Assembly: GCF_003217095.1 (NCBI RefSeq)
Contig: NZ_QJSR01000003.1
Coordinates: 55,276-119,275 of the forward strand
From: Rhizobium sp. PP-CC-3A-592
Lineage (GTDB): Bacteria; Pseudomonadota; Alphaproteobacteria; Rhizobiales; Rhizobiaceae
Direction of reading: 5' to 3'
DNA length: 64,000 bases
Shown: one piece after another, positions 17,699 through 26,470 of the stretch
How positions within the stretch are numbered: the first letter of the stretch is position 1
Layout of the letters: each line of letters opens with the position of its first letter
The notes under the pieces: model-generated
The model's database searches: none
What the model was told of the DNA's origin: nothing
What the model saw: only the letters and a program-made list of their open reading frames with translations
Made by a program: the position numbers and the translations under genes

Positions 17699-18396
17699 TG
17701 ACAAACAATCAACAGACATCCTCACCTGAAACAGCCGGCATGCCTTCCCCGCAGCCTCGGGCAGATATTCGCGACCCGGTAGATGCATCGCTCGCGGAGC
17801 ATTCCCATGAGGGAAAGCATGCCCATCACGGAAAGCACGAGCGACACGGCCATGGACACCGTGGCGGACCGCGCGGGGGGCATGGGGACCACGGTGAGCA
17901 CCACGGTCGGCATGGTGGACATGAGGGGGAGCGGCGCGGCGGGCGGCATCGCCTGTTCGACTATGGTGAATTTCGCCTGCTTCTTCTCGCGATGATCGCG
18001 GACCGTCCGAGCCATGGCTACGAGCTGATCAAGGCCGTCGAGGAGAGGTCGGGCGGCAACTACGTCCCCAGTCCGGGCGTCGCCTACCCCACCCTCGCCT
18101 GGCTCGACGACATGGGCTATGCGGTGATCGAGCCGGAAGAAAAGGGCCGGAAGCTCTATCGCATCACGGGGGAAGGACAGACGTTCCTGATGGAAAACCG
18201 TGAGATGGCGGATATTCTGCTGGCCCGGCTCTCGCCCTCGGCCCGTGGACACATTCCGCCGCCTGTTCTGCGCGCCATGGAGAATGTCAAATTCGCCCTG
18301 CGCCTTCGACTGAAGCAGGAAACGGTCGATGCCGAGACCATCGAGGCGATCGCCTCAGCGCTCGATGCGGCCGCGAAAGCCATCGAGCGTAGCTGA
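17698..18396 (+). CDS. PadR-family regulator with His-rich N terminus (YqjI-like metal-responsive repressor)
   Basis: The 232-residue protein has two parts. Residues 33-84 form a low-complexity Gly/His/Arg tract with 16 histidines (HAHHGKH, GHGH, HGEHHGRHGGH), suited to binding Ni2+, Fe2+ or Zn2+. From residue 85 comes a PadR winged helix (LLLLAMIADRPSHGYELIKAVEE, SPGVAYPTLAWLDDMGY, GRKLYRITGEG), then a C-terminal dimerisation helix. E. coli YqjI has the same design and represses the divergent ferric reductase gene yqjH; here the divergent gene is also a SIP reductase. No SD precedes ATG 17698 and the predicted transcript starts at it, so translation may be leaderless; the alternative ATG at 17740 also lacks an SD. 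Confidence 0.85.
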   Translation: MTNNQQTSSPETAGMPSPQPRADIRDPVDASLAEHSHEGKHAHHGKHERHGHGHRGGPRGGHGDHGEHHGRHGGHEGERRGGRHRLFDYGEFRLLLLAMIADRPSHGYELIKAVEERSGGNYVPSPGVAYPTLAWLDDMGYAVIEPEEKGRKLYRITGEGQTFLMENREMADILLARLSPSARGHIPPPVLRAMENVKFALRLRLKQETVDAETIEAIASALDAAAKAIERS

Positions 18397-18540
18397 AAGA
18401 CATCATGTGACGCGCGGCGCCTTGGACGATCGGGAGTGCACGACGACGCCGAGCCCTGCTCAAAGCAAAACCAGCCCCTGGGAAGGGACCGGTTTCCGAT
18501 CTCGAAAGCGTAAGCCGTCGGTCGCCGGCGTTCGTTCCGA

Positions 18541-18921
18541 TCAATCGTCGTAGACAGGCAACTGTGCGGCAGCGGCGGCATCGATATCGACGACCAGACG
18601 CAGGCCGTCCTGCTTGACCTTGTCGAGCGCGACCACGCGATGCTCGCGGCCGAGATTGGCGCTGCGTTCGAAATCGACGGCCACGCCGGTCGGCGTCGTC
18701 TTGTCGCTACCGACCACATCCTCGATCTCGCCGATCTTTTCACCGGCTGCGTTGTAAACGTTCATGCTTTCCAGATCGTCTGCCGTGACGTTGAAGCCTG
18801 GAACCATCGTCTTTCCCGACACGTCGACCAATGCTGTCGCCGGAGCCTGCGAAAAGGAGGCTCCGGCGCCAGCGAGAAGTGCAAGGGTCGTGGTTGCGAT
18901 GAAGGTATTGCGCTTTGTCAT
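18541..18921 (-). CDS. Exported PRC-barrel domain protein
   Basis: The 126-residue protein has a signal peptide (MTKRNTFIATTTLALLAGAGASFSQA). A PRC-barrel-like domain follows: LESMNVYNAAGEKIGEIEDVVGSDKTTPTGVAVDFERSANLG, where strand-GEKIGEIEDV is the characteristic turn. Rhizobia encode many periplasmic PRC-barrel proteins of this size, often stress-induced, with no defined role. It stands alone on its strand; the 144 bases downstream hold no gene. Confidence 0.75.
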   Translation of the reverse strand: MTKRNTFIATTTLALLAGAGASFSQAPATALVDVSGKTMVPGFNVTADDLESMNVYNAAGEKIGEIEDVVGSDKTTPTGVAVDFERSANLGREHRVVALDKVKQDGLRLVVDIDAAAAAQLPVYDD

Positions 18922-19050
18922 GGTGGCTCCGTCTTATGGGATGATGACGCAGACCACGATCGGCGCGGTCTGCAGCCCGGAGAAGACGCAAACCACCTGA
19001 TAGGTTCCCCTAGACATGTCGCTCGACGATCACGAGACCGCGTGTGACGA

Positions 19051-20166
19051 TCACGACGCCGTTAGCGACGAGACCACGCTCCCTTCCAACGGGACGAGCG
19101 CAATCCGCTGACCATCCGGGCCGAACAGATGCAAGCGTTCCGTGGGAAAGCCGACCGTCAGGTCTGTGCCCGGTGCCAGAAGCGCCCGGTCGCTGGTGAA
19201 GATCTTGAACGGCAGCCCATGCACCGTCAGGTGCAGAATGATACCGAGCCCGGTCGGCTCGATCAGTTCGACGGACGCCGCAACGCCTCCGGTCACTGGC
19301 CGAATGGTGACATGCTCGGGACGAATGCCGAGCGTGACGGACGTTCCCTCGGGCAGGTCCACCGCCTGCCCCAGCGAGATCGTCGTTCCGTTGGTGAGCC
19401 GCACGAGGCTCGTCCCGTTATCAGAGGCCATCGTGCCTTCCAGCATGTTCATGCCTGGCGAGCCGATGAAACCGGCGACGAAGAGATTGGCAGGCCGGTC
19501 GTAGAGCTCGAGCGGCGCCCCGATCTGCTGCACCGAACCGGCATTCATCGCGACGATGCGCGACGCGAGCGTCATTGCCTCGATCTGGTCGTGGGTAACG
19601 TAGACGGAGGTCGCGCCAAACTCGGCATGCATGCGCTTGATCTCGGCGCGCATCTGTTCGCGCAGGCGCGCATCGAGATTGGAAAGCGGCTCATCGAACA
19701 GGAAGGCCTTCGGCTGGCGGACGATGGCGCGGCCCATGGCGACGCGCTGCCGTTGCCCGCCGGAGAGGGCCTTGGGGCGACGGCCGAGGAAGGGATCGAG
19801 GCCGAGCTTCGCGGAGGCTGCGGCAACGGCGGCGGCGATCTTCTCCTTCGGGGTGCGACGCAGCCGTAGGCTGTAGCTCATATTGTCGGCGACGGTCATG
19901 TGCGGATAGAGCGCATAGGACTGGAACACCATGGCGATGTCGCGGTCCTTGGGCTTGAGGTCGTTGACCTCGCGCCCGTCGATCGACATCGTCCCGGACG
20001 AGATCGATTCCAGCCCCGCGATCATCCGCAGCAGAGTGGACTTGCCGCAGCCGGAGGGTCCGACGAGAACGATGAACTCGCCATCCTGTATCGACAGATC
20101 GACGCCATGGAGCACCGGGTGGTCTCCATAGGTCTTGACGATATCGCGCATTTCAATGGAGGCCAT
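19051..20166 (-). CDS. ABC transporter ATP-binding protein (MalK/UgpC family)
   Basis: This 371-residue ATPase energises the adjacent MalF/MalG-like permeases. It contains Walker A GPSGCGKST (residues 36-44), Q-loop MVFQSYALYPHMTV, signature LSGGQRQRVAMGRAIV, Walker B AFLFDEPLSNLDA and the switch His in YVTHDQ. A C-terminal TOBE/OB regulatory domain begins at about residue 240 (FIGSPGMNML, LGIRPEHV). It is the last gene of the operon and starts 4 bases after the MalG-like gene. Confidence 0.92.
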   Translation of the reverse strand: MASIEMRDIVKTYGDHPVLHGVDLSIQDGEFIVLVGPSGCGKSTLLRMIAGLESISSGTMSIDGREVNDLKPKDRDIAMVFQSYALYPHMTVADNMSYSLRLRRTPKEKIAAAVAAASAKLGLDPFLGRRPKALSGGQRQRVAMGRAIVRQPKAFLFDEPLSNLDARLREQMRAEIKRMHAEFGATSVYVTHDQIEAMTLASRIVAMNAGSVQQIGAPLELYDRPANLFVAGFIGSPGMNMLEGTMASDNGTSLVRLTNGTTISLGQAVDLPEGTSVTLGIRPEHVTIRPVTGGVAASVELIEPTGLGIILHLTVHGLPFKIFTSDRALLAPGTDLTVGFPTERLHLFGPDGQRIALVPLEGSVVSSLTAS

Positions 20167-20169
20167 GAA

Positions 20170-21000
20170 TTACCCTTTCACCGCGCCGGCCGTCAGGCCC
20201 TGCACGAGATACCGCTGGATCAGGAGGAAGAAGAGGCAGGCCGGCACCAGCGCCATGACGCCCGCCGCCATCATCTGCCCGAAATCGACGGAGAATTTCG
20301 ACACGAAGGTGAGAAGCCCGACCGGGAATGTCGCGCTGTCGTTGCCCGAGATCAGCATGAGCGCGAAGAGCAGTTCGCTCCACGCGGCCGTGAAGACGAA
20401 GCCGAGTGTGGCGGCGATGCCGGGCAGCGTCAGCGGCAGGATGATCTGGCGGAAAGCGGTGAACCGGCTTGCCCCGTCGATCATCGCCGAATCCTCGAGG
20501 TCCCTCGGAATACCATCGAAGAAGGACTGCATGAGGAAGGTCGCAAACGGCACGTTGAACGCGGTGTAGACGATGATGAGGCCCATCAGGCTGTTGGTCA
20601 GGCCGAGCGGCGACAGCATCTTGAAGATCGGCGCGACCAGCATGACCAGCGGAAACATCTGGGTGATCAGCATCAGCGCCACGACCGCATATTTGCCTCG
20701 GAACGTAAAGCGGGAGAGCGCATAGCCCGAGAGCGACGAGATCAGCGTGACGACCAATGCCGTCGAACCGGCAACGATCAGGCTGTTGCGGAAGAAGATC
20801 GGAAAGGCGCTGTTTTCGAGAACGTAGCGATAATGCTCGAGCGTTGCATGTGACGGCCACATGCGCACGCCTTCGCTGTAGAGCAGGTCGTTCGGCGTCA
20901 CCGAGACCTTGAGCAGCCAGTAGAGCGGGAACAGCGCGAAGACGACATAGGCAAGAATGGCCAGGCGATGCGCGATGGTGAGGAGGATGCTCATGATCAA
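20170..21000 (-). CDS. Carbohydrate ABC transporter permease (MalG-like)
   Basis: The 276-residue protein has six membrane segments and the EAA-type ATPase contact loop DLEDSAMIDGASRFTAFRQIILPLTLPG. The C terminus RYLVQGLTAGAVKG is diagnostic of MalG-type sugar permeases. Its start overlaps the MalF-like gene by four bases (ATGA, 20997-21000). Confidence 0.92.
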   Translation of the reverse strand: MIMSILLTIAHRLAILAYVVFALFPLYWLLKVSVTPNDLLYSEGVRMWPSHATLEHYRYVLENSAFPIFFRNSLIVAGSTALVVTLISSLSGYALSRFTFRGKYAVVALMLITQMFPLVMLVAPIFKMLSPLGLTNSLMGLIIVYTAFNVPFATFLMQSFFDGIPRDLEDSAMIDGASRFTAFRQIILPLTLPGIAATLGFVFTAAWSELLFALMLISGNDSATFPVGLLTFVSKFSVDFGQMMAAGVMALVPACLFFLLIQRYLVQGLTAGAVKG

Positions 21001-21929
21001 TCCTTCTCGATCAGGCGCTGGCGGATGACGACGATCACCATGGAATAGGCGAGCAGCAGCACGAGGAGGACGAGCGCGATGGCGGAGGCATAGCCGAAAT
21101 CGAGCCGCTTGAAGGCCTGCGTGAAGATGTAGCTGGCGACGATCTGGGTGCGGTCGGCGGGGCCGCCATTGGTCATGACGATGATGAGATCGGCGAAGTT
21201 GGCAATCCAGACCGTGCGCAGGAGGACCGTGATGGCGATGGTCGGCGCAAGGAAGGGCAGCGTGATCGAGGTGAAGCGCTGCAACGGATTGGCGCCGTCG
21301 ATCGCGGCGGCTTCATAGAGATCGCGCGGGATGGCCTGAAGGGCGGCGAGCAAGGTGATCGCGAAAAACGGAATGCCCCACCAGACATTGGCGATGATCG
21401 GCCCCCACATGGCGAGATGCGGATCGGCAAGGATGTTGTTCGGCGCCGACATGATGCCGAGCGACACCATCCAGTGCGGCAGCGGGCCGATGACCGGATT
21501 GAACATCCACGCCCAGTTGAGCCCGGCCAGGAAGGTGGGTACGGCCCAGGGCAGGAAGACCAGCGCCTGCGCAAGGCCGCGTCCGGCAAACGGCTTGTCG
21601 AGGAGAAGCGCCAGGATCAGCCCGAAGAAGAACTGGAGGAAGACGGAGGCGCCGGTCCACCAGAGCGTATTGCGCAGCGCGCGATAGAAGGCCGTATCCT
21701 GCGAAAGCTCGCGAAAATGATCGAGCCCGACGAACCCGCCGGAGAACGGATTGAGCAGCTGGATATCGCGGAACGCGTAGGACAGGCCGAGTATGAGCGG
21801 CACCAGCATGACGGCGATGATGAGCACGAGCACGGGCGCCGTGTAGAGCCAAGGCTCGGCGGCATCGGCAAGCCGGCGTGCGAAAGGCTTGAGTGGACGC
21901 GGGCGGCTGCCGGTCGTGGAAAGGGTCAT
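20997..21929 (-). CDS. Carbohydrate ABC transporter permease (MalF-like)
   Basis: This 310-residue protein has six membrane segments and the EAA loop DLYEAAAIDGANPLQRFTSITLPFLAPT. It ends with a charged tail (RQRLIEKD). It partners the MalG-like protein in a CUT1-type sugar importer. A mosaic repeat lies between this gene and the binding-protein gene upstream, so message levels of the two parts may be uncoupled. Confidence 0.92.
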   Translation of the reverse strand: MTLSTTGSRPRPLKPFARRLADAAEPWLYTAPVLVLIIAVMLVPLILGLSYAFRDIQLLNPFSGGFVGLDHFRELSQDTAFYRALRNTLWWTGASVFLQFFFGLILALLLDKPFAGRGLAQALVFLPWAVPTFLAGLNWAWMFNPVIGPLPHWMVSLGIMSAPNNILADPHLAMWGPIIANVWWGIPFFAITLLAALQAIPRDLYEAAAIDGANPLQRFTSITLPFLAPTIAITVLLRTVWIANFADLIIVMTNGGPADRTQIVASYIFTQAFKRLDFGYASAIALVLLVLLLAYSMVIVVIRQRLIEKD

Positions 21930-21960
21930 GGAGTCGTCACCTGAAGGTCCGGCGCTAATG

Positions 21961-22059
21961 TTTGTCAGGGATAAGTGGAAGCCGGTTATCCTGAAAAGAC
22001 AAACGAAAACAGGAAAAGCGAGAGTCTGGCTGGCTCAGAATGAGCCTGAAAGACTGTAG
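21961..22059. repeat. Rhizobial intergenic mosaic repeat (RIME-like), copy B
   Basis: The first half contains GGATAA...TTATCC as a palindrome around the shared GTGG-x-x-GCCGG core. The second half forms a hairpin with arms AGTCT-GGCTGGCTCA and TGAGCC-x-x-x-AGACT. It lies inside the sugar ABC operon, between the binding-protein and MalF-like genes, and may form an intercistronic processing or attenuation structure. Confidence 0.7.
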
Positions 22060-22117
22060 CGTGAAGGCGAAGCCCGGCGCGCAGCGGAAGGGCCGCGCGC
22101 CGGGCTCGCGACGAGGG

Positions 22118-23377
22118 TTACTTCGACGCGAGGAACTTCTTCTGCGCCTTCGTCATGTAGTCCGCCCACTGCTTGCCAAGCTCTTCCGGCGTGATGTCGC
22201 CGAGCAGCGCTTCCTGCGAGGTCTTGATGACCAGCGAGTCCTTGAAGAAGGCGAATTCCTCGAGATAGGTCGGCATGGTCGTCGGCACGGCGTTCGTGTC
22301 GGCAAGCTCGGCAAACCAGCCCTTGAACTGTTCGCTCTGGTAGAACGGGTCCTTCTCGGCGGTCGTCAGAGCCGGCAGAGCGCCGGTCTTCTTGTTCCAC
22401 TCGATATTGCCTTCCGGCCCTTCGAGCGTCGAGATGAGCTTCCAGGAGAGGTCCTTGTTGGCAGACGACGCCATCATCGACCAGCCGGCAAAGCCGATGG
22501 TCGGGAAGGTCTTGCCGTCGGGGCCCTTCGGCATGGTCATGACGCCGAAGTCCTCGGCCTTCATGCGCTGCGCAATCGCGATCAGGGCGTCCGGGTCCTG
22601 ATCGAGGAAGGCGCAGGTCCCGGAGTAGAAGCCGGCGACGATTTCGTTGAAGCCCCAGTTGACGCTGTCCTTCGGGGCGTAGCCGTTCTTGTAGAGATCG
22701 ACCACATAGGTCAGGCCCTTGACCCAGCCGGGGCTGTCGAAGGTCGAGGTGCCGTCTTCGTTGAAGAAGCTGTTGGAGCCGGCCATGCTGGCGCCGAACA
22801 TGACCCAGCCGTTCAAGCCTCCCGGGCCGCCGCGCAGGCAGTAGCCGTACTTGCCGGGGATGGCGGAAACCTTCTTGGAGGCCTCGGCGAACGCTTCCAG
22901 CGTCTTCGGCGGTTCGGTGACGCCGGCCTGTTCGAGCAGCTTCTTGTTGTAGAACATCGCCCGGAGATAGAAGCCGTAGGGCAGCATATAGGCCGTGTCC
23001 TTGACGTCGCGGCCAAGTTCCAGCGTGCGGGCGCTGAGGTCCTTGGTGTATTCCCACTCCTTCAGGTAGGGCTCCAGGCTCTCCAGCATGCCGTTATTGG
23101 CGTAGAGCGAGAGCCAGGTGTCCGGCATTTCGATGACGTCGGGCACGTCGCCGGCCGACACCATGGTCGCGAACTTCTGGAAGGCATCGCTCCAGGGCAG
23201 AGAAACGATCTCGACCTTCGTGCCCGGATTGGCGCCTTCGAACTTGGAGACGATGCTCTTCAGCGTCTCGGTACGCTCCGGGCTGGTGATGACCTCGACG
23301 AGCTTCAGGGTGGTATCGGCCAGCGCCGTGCCGGCCATGAGGGCGGTGAAGAGTGTGGCTGCAATCAGATGTTTCAT
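22118..23377 (-). CDS. Extracellular solute-binding protein of a CUT1-type sugar ABC transporter
   Basis: The 419-residue protein has a signal peptide (MKHLIAATLFTALMAGTALA) and the family-1 binding-protein fold: IVSLPWSDAFQKFATMVSAGDVPDVIEMPDTW near the N terminus and IEWNKKTGALPAL later. ATG 23377 is preceded by GGGAG. Ligand cannot be read from sequence. It lies 34 bases downstream of the PLP-enzyme gene in the same operon. Confidence 0.9.
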   Translation of the reverse strand: MKHLIAATLFTALMAGTALADTTLKLVEVITSPERTETLKSIVSKFEGANPGTKVEIVSLPWSDAFQKFATMVSAGDVPDVIEMPDTWLSLYANNGMLESLEPYLKEWEYTKDLSARTLELGRDVKDTAYMLPYGFYLRAMFYNKKLLEQAGVTEPPKTLEAFAEASKKVSAIPGKYGYCLRGGPGGLNGWVMFGASMAGSNSFFNEDGTSTFDSPGWVKGLTYVVDLYKNGYAPKDSVNWGFNEIVAGFYSGTCAFLDQDPDALIAIAQRMKAEDFGVMTMPKGPDGKTFPTIGFAGWSMMASSANKDLSWKLISTLEGPEGNIEWNKKTGALPALTTAEKDPFYQSEQFKGWFAELADTNAVPTTMPTYLEEFAFFKDSLVIKTSQEALLGDITPEELGKQWADYMTKAQKKFLASK

Positions 23378-23411
23378 GCTGTTCTCCCTTTTCTTGATTT
23401 GAATGTCAGTC

Positions 23412-24593
23412 TCAGGCCGCGGCGGCGGATGTCGCGGCGTGGATGGCGGGCTCCAGATCGGCCCAGAGCGCTTCGGTTCCCTCCAGCCCCACATGCAGGC
23501 GGACGGAGCGGGCGCTGATGCCGAAGGTATGTGCGGAGTTCGGCTGCGCCTTCTGCTCCAGGACGACCTCGCCGGGAACGATCAGGCTCTCATGACCGCC
23601 CCAGGATACGCCGAGCTTGAAGAGCCGAAGCCGATCGGCAAAAGCCCTGACATCGACACCTTCGCGAAAGATGAAAGAGAAAAGGCCGGACGTGCCGTTC
23701 AGCCCCGGCGGCAGGCGGTTGGCAAGACCCGGATGGCACACGGTCTCCACCGCATCCATCGCCTGAAGGCGCGTTGCGATCTCCAAAGCGGACGCCTGAT
23801 GCTGCTTCATCCGGATCGGCAGGGTGCGCAGGCCCCGCACGATCAGCCAAGCGTCGAACGGCGAGAGCTTGCCGCCGAGATAGGGATAGGCCTCGCCCCG
23901 GATGCGGTCGATCAGCGCCTTCGGGCCGGCCACGACGCCGGCGACGACATCGCTGTGACCGCCGAGATATTTGGAGGCGGAATGCAGCACGAGATCGCAA
24001 CCGAGCGACAAAGGTTGCTGGAAGATCGGGCTCGCCCACGAATTGTCGATCACCGAAATCGCGCCGTGACGGCGGGCAATCGTCGCAAGCGCGCCGACGT
24101 CATGCGCTTCCATCACCCAACTCGTCGGGCTTTCCATGTAGAAGAGCTTGGCGCCGGGCATGGCCGCCTCGACCGCCGCCTCGTCGCGACCGTCGACATA
24201 GGTCACCGCGATGTTCATGCGCTTGAAGAAGGTGCCGAACAGCCGGAAGGCATCGGGATAGAGATGGCGGACGGCGACGATCCGGTCGCCGGGCTCGACG
24301 AAGGACAGCACGGTCGAGGAGATTGCCGCCATGCCGCTCGCAAAGCCCAGCGCATCTTCCGCACCTTCGAGCTTTGCCAGCATCTCCTCGAACAGGCGGA
24401 CCGTCGGGTTCAGGCCGCGGGTATAGACCGGCCGGTTGCGTTCGCCGCGATAGGTCGCGACCATCTCGTCATAGCTCGAAAAGGTGAAGAGCGAGGTCTG
24501 CACGATCGGCGGCACGACGGCCTCGAAGGCATGGGTCTCGTCATGAGCGACGATCAGCGAGGCGGGATCGAAGAGATCGTGGCCTGGGGTCAT
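23412..24593 (-). CDS. Cys/Met-metabolism PLP-dependent enzyme (cystathionine gamma-synthase/beta-lyase-like)
   Basis: The 393-residue fold-type I enzyme shows YTRGLNPTVRLFEEMLAKLEGAEDALGFASGMAAIS (PLP phosphate loop and tyrosine), MESPTSWVMEAHD, VIDNSWASPIFQQPLSLGCDLVLHSASKYLGGHSD with the Schiff-base Lys at residue 208, and the late ISARSVRLHVGLEG. Members catalyse beta- or gamma-elimination or replacement on sulfur amino acids. Unusually, it is coupled by a four-base overlap to a FadR regulator and followed by a sugar-type ABC importer, so its real substrate may be a transported amino- or thio-compound rather than cystathionine. Confidence 0.85.
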   Translation of the reverse strand: MTPGHDLFDPASLIVAHDETHAFEAVVPPIVQTSLFTFSSYDEMVATYRGERNRPVYTRGLNPTVRLFEEMLAKLEGAEDALGFASGMAAISSTVLSFVEPGDRIVAVRHLYPDAFRLFGTFFKRMNIAVTYVDGRDEAAVEAAMPGAKLFYMESPTSWVMEAHDVGALATIARRHGAISVIDNSWASPIFQQPLSLGCDLVLHSASKYLGGHSDVVAGVVAGPKALIDRIRGEAYPYLGGKLSPFDAWLIVRGLRTLPIRMKQHQASALEIATRLQAMDAVETVCHPGLANRLPPGLNGTSGLFSFIFREGVDVRAFADRLRLFKLGVSWGGHESLIVPGEVVLEQKAQPNSAHTFGISARSVRLHVGLEGTEALWADLEPAIHAATSAAAA

Positions 24594-25312
24594 TTCGACA
24601 TGTCCTTGATATCTTCCTCTACGATGGCGAGGATCTTCAGCGTTTCCGTCCGCGCAGTCTCGGCGTCGCCTGCGGCGATCGCATCGAAGAGCGTCCGGTG
24701 GAAGGGAAAGGAGCGCGCCGCGAAATCCGGCCGATCGAAGGGCTTCGACCAGAAGCGCTCGAAACCGCCACGCATCTGTTCGAGCAATTGCCGAAACAGC
24801 GGGTTGTGGGTGGCGTCGTAGATCGAGAGGTGGAACGCGAGATCGGCCTTGCCCGATGTGCCCTCGGCAAGATGCACCGTCTCCATTTCGTCGAGGCGGG
24901 CCTCGATGGTCTCAAGGTCCGTCTCCGTTCGGCGGCGGGCGGCCGCCATGGAGGCCTCGACCTCGATGCCGCGGCGAACTTCGAGCGTCATCAACAGGGC
25001 GTCGCGAAGGCCGACGGATTCGAACGAGAGCGGCATATGGACCGTGCCGGCGGAAATCGGCTTCAGCAAGTAGTTGCCGCTGCCCTTACGGCTTTCGACC
25101 ACGCCCAGCGCTTGGAACTTGCCGATCGCCTCGCGGATGGTCGATCGGCCGACGCTGAGCGCCAACATCAGTTCGCGCTCGGCCGGTAATCTGTCCCCAG
25201 CCTTGAGGCCGGCATGCTCGACATACTGCGCCAGCGCCGTCTCGACCTGCTGCGCCCGGTTCATGGGCGGCAACGGCTCGATGCGCGTCGGTGCACGGGG
25301 CGACGCACTCAC
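24590..25312 (-). CDS. FadR/GntR-family transcriptional regulator of the PLP-enzyme/ABC operon
   Basis: The 240-residue protein has a GntR winged helix (LPAERELMLALSVGRSTIREAIGKFQALGVVESRKGSGNYLL) and a helical FCD domain with the Asp/His ligand pattern (KADLAFHLSIYDATHNPLF, FPFHRTLFDAIAAGD). It is the first gene of the operon and its stop overlaps the PLP-enzyme start (ATGA). An inverted repeat upstream (25334-25357) is a likely autoregulatory site. Confidence 0.85.
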   Translation of the reverse strand: MSASPRAPTRIEPLPPMNRAQQVETALAQYVEHAGLKAGDRLPAERELMLALSVGRSTIREAIGKFQALGVVESRKGSGNYLLKPISAGTVHMPLSFESVGLRDALLMTLEVRRGIEVEASMAAARRRTETDLETIEARLDEMETVHLAEGTSGKADLAFHLSIYDATHNPLFRQLLEQMRGGFERFWSKPFDRPDFAARSFPFHRTLFDAIAAGDAETARTETLKILAIVEEDIKDMSK

Positions 25313-25333
25313 GACAGGGACTCGCTCAAAGAG

Positions 25334-25357
25334 AATTGGTCTGACATCCTGCCAATT
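25334..25357 (-). promoter_or_regulatory. Probable FadR-type operator upstream of the PLP-enzyme/ABC operon
   Basis: AATTGG (25334-25339) and CCAATT (25352-25357) form an inverted repeat. It contains TTGGTCTGACA, which is close to the T-x-GT-x-x-AC-x-A pattern bound by FadR-group GntR proteins. It lies 22 bases upstream of the regulator's start codon. Confidence 0.45.
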
Positions 25358-25470
25358 GGGGATGGCTGTGATAGTTTGTCAAGACGCTGCCGTCGGAAGC
25401 TTTATGCTTTTTTAGTCAGAGACACCCCCATGCCCCCGTGCATGTCCGCCGTAGGCTGACTGTTGTGTTG

Positions 25471-25605
25471 TCATGGCTGACGGCGGCGTGGACATCGCGA
25501 AGGCTGGACACCGTTCCCCCACTTTGATTCGAGCGGGGTCAGCTGTGGCATCATCATCCGGATGCATGGGCCAACCACCTTCATGTCGAAGCTTTTCGTA
25601 TTCAT
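25471..25605 (-). pseudogene. Short frame, possibly the N-terminal remnant of an RpiR-type regulator
   Basis: An ATG at 25605 overlaps the stop of the permease remnant (ATGA) and opens a 44-codon frame ending at 25471. Its middle, IRMMMPQLTPLESK, resembles the start of RpiR/MurR sugar-phosphate regulators (the L-T-P-x-E-x-K motif); similarity then ends abruptly. The ATGA coupling suggests the original operon order permease-regulator. The assignment is weak because only about 15 residues carry signal. The remaining bases up to 25312 contain only the operator and no gene I can support. Confidence 0.3.
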
Positions 25606-25901
25606 CCCCGCCCCTTCGTTGCACGATCAATCATCGCGGCGACGAAGACGATAAGGCCGTTTGCGAGACCTTGATGGAATGCCTGGACATTCATCAACGT
25701 CGAACCGTTGCGCATGGTGCCGAGAGTGGTGCTGACGATGCTGCCCGTGTCGCCCATCAGCGAGGCCCCGCCGATAGCCGCCGCGACAATGGCGTCGAGC
25801 TTCCGGGTACTGCCGAGGATGGGCTCGGCAATACCCGGGCGGCCAACGACAATGAGAGAGGCTGACGCGTCTCCGTATCCGCTGCGCAGCGCGTCACCCA
25901 C
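25602..25901 (-). pseudogene. Remnant of a ribose-type ABC permease (C-terminal third)
   Basis: The 99-codon frame aligns with the C-terminal part of RbsC-family permeases: VGRPGIAEPILGSTRKLDAIVAAAIGGASLMGDTGSIV, then NGSTLMNVQAFHQGLANGLIVFVAAMIDR. Complete family members have about 320 residues and many membrane helices, so two thirds of the gene are missing. Substitutions such as GTMRNGSTL also break well-conserved helices. It follows the fucU-like gene on the same strand, as in operons for monosaccharide uptake. Confidence 0.65.
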
Positions 25902-25956
25902 GCCGGCCGTGCAGTTGCCTGCCTGCCGGCGTCATCGCGATCAGAAAGGAGAGCGC

Positions 25957-26412
25957 TTATGCACCGGCCGGGGGAATGACGCCCTTCGTGAACAGGAAGC
26001 AGCCGTAGAACCGCGTTTCCCCTGTCGAGATGACGCAATAGGCTTTCTTCGCCAAATCGTAGAAGGCGAAGCGCTCGATCCCGTACATCGGGCAAGGCTT
26101 GCCCTCGGCACGGTCGATCTCCGCCTGAACCTCGCGCTGCACATCCTGCACCTCGTCCGGTGCGCCCATCACTTCCATGCGGCCCGCCGAGTTCTGCAGC
26201 GGTGTATCCAGCGGCAGCACGGAGAGGATCGCGGCGATCGCCTGGGGTGCGCTCAGATTGGCCATCGTCAACGGCCGCCCGATCACCGTCTGTCGTCCGA
26301 CGCTATCGGTGGGAAAATTGGTGTCCGATATGACGAGCGTATCGCCATGCCCCATGGAGCGGAGTGCGTGCAGCACGTCGGCGCCGAGCGCCGGATGAAT
26401 ATTCTTCAGCAA
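25957..26412 (-). CDS. fucU: RbsD/FucU-family sugar mutarotase (FucU-like)
   Basis: The 151-residue protein appears complete. It has the FucU features GHGDTLVISDTNFP near the N terminus (catalytic His and Asp) and ERFAFYDLAKKAYCVISTGETRFYGCFLFTKGV at the C terminus. FucU equilibrates the anomers of L-fucose and some other sugars. The gene is flanked on both sides by truncated transporter genes, so it may survive as an orphan or be used by another sugar system. It starts at ATG 26412; GGGAGG lies about eight bases upstream. Confidence 0.8.
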   Translation of the reverse strand: MLKNIHPALGADVLHALRSMGHGDTLVISDTNFPTDSVGRQTVIGRPLTMANLSAPQAIAAILSVLPLDTPLQNSAGRMEVMGAPDEVQDVQREVQAEIDRAEGKPCPMYGIERFAFYDLAKKAYCVISTGETRFYGCFLFTKGVIPPAGA

Positions 26413-26470
26413 GAAAACCTCCCATTACGTCTTCGTCGCGGCTCCCGCCGCGATCTCTGAATGCCCACGT

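Noticed and set aside
25412..25630. A 72-codon minus-strand frame considered as an insertion-sequence or small-protein gene
   Set aside because: It has no SD, no terminal inverted repeats and no transposase motif. The alternative frame from 25605, coupled by ATGA to the permease remnant, explains the region better.
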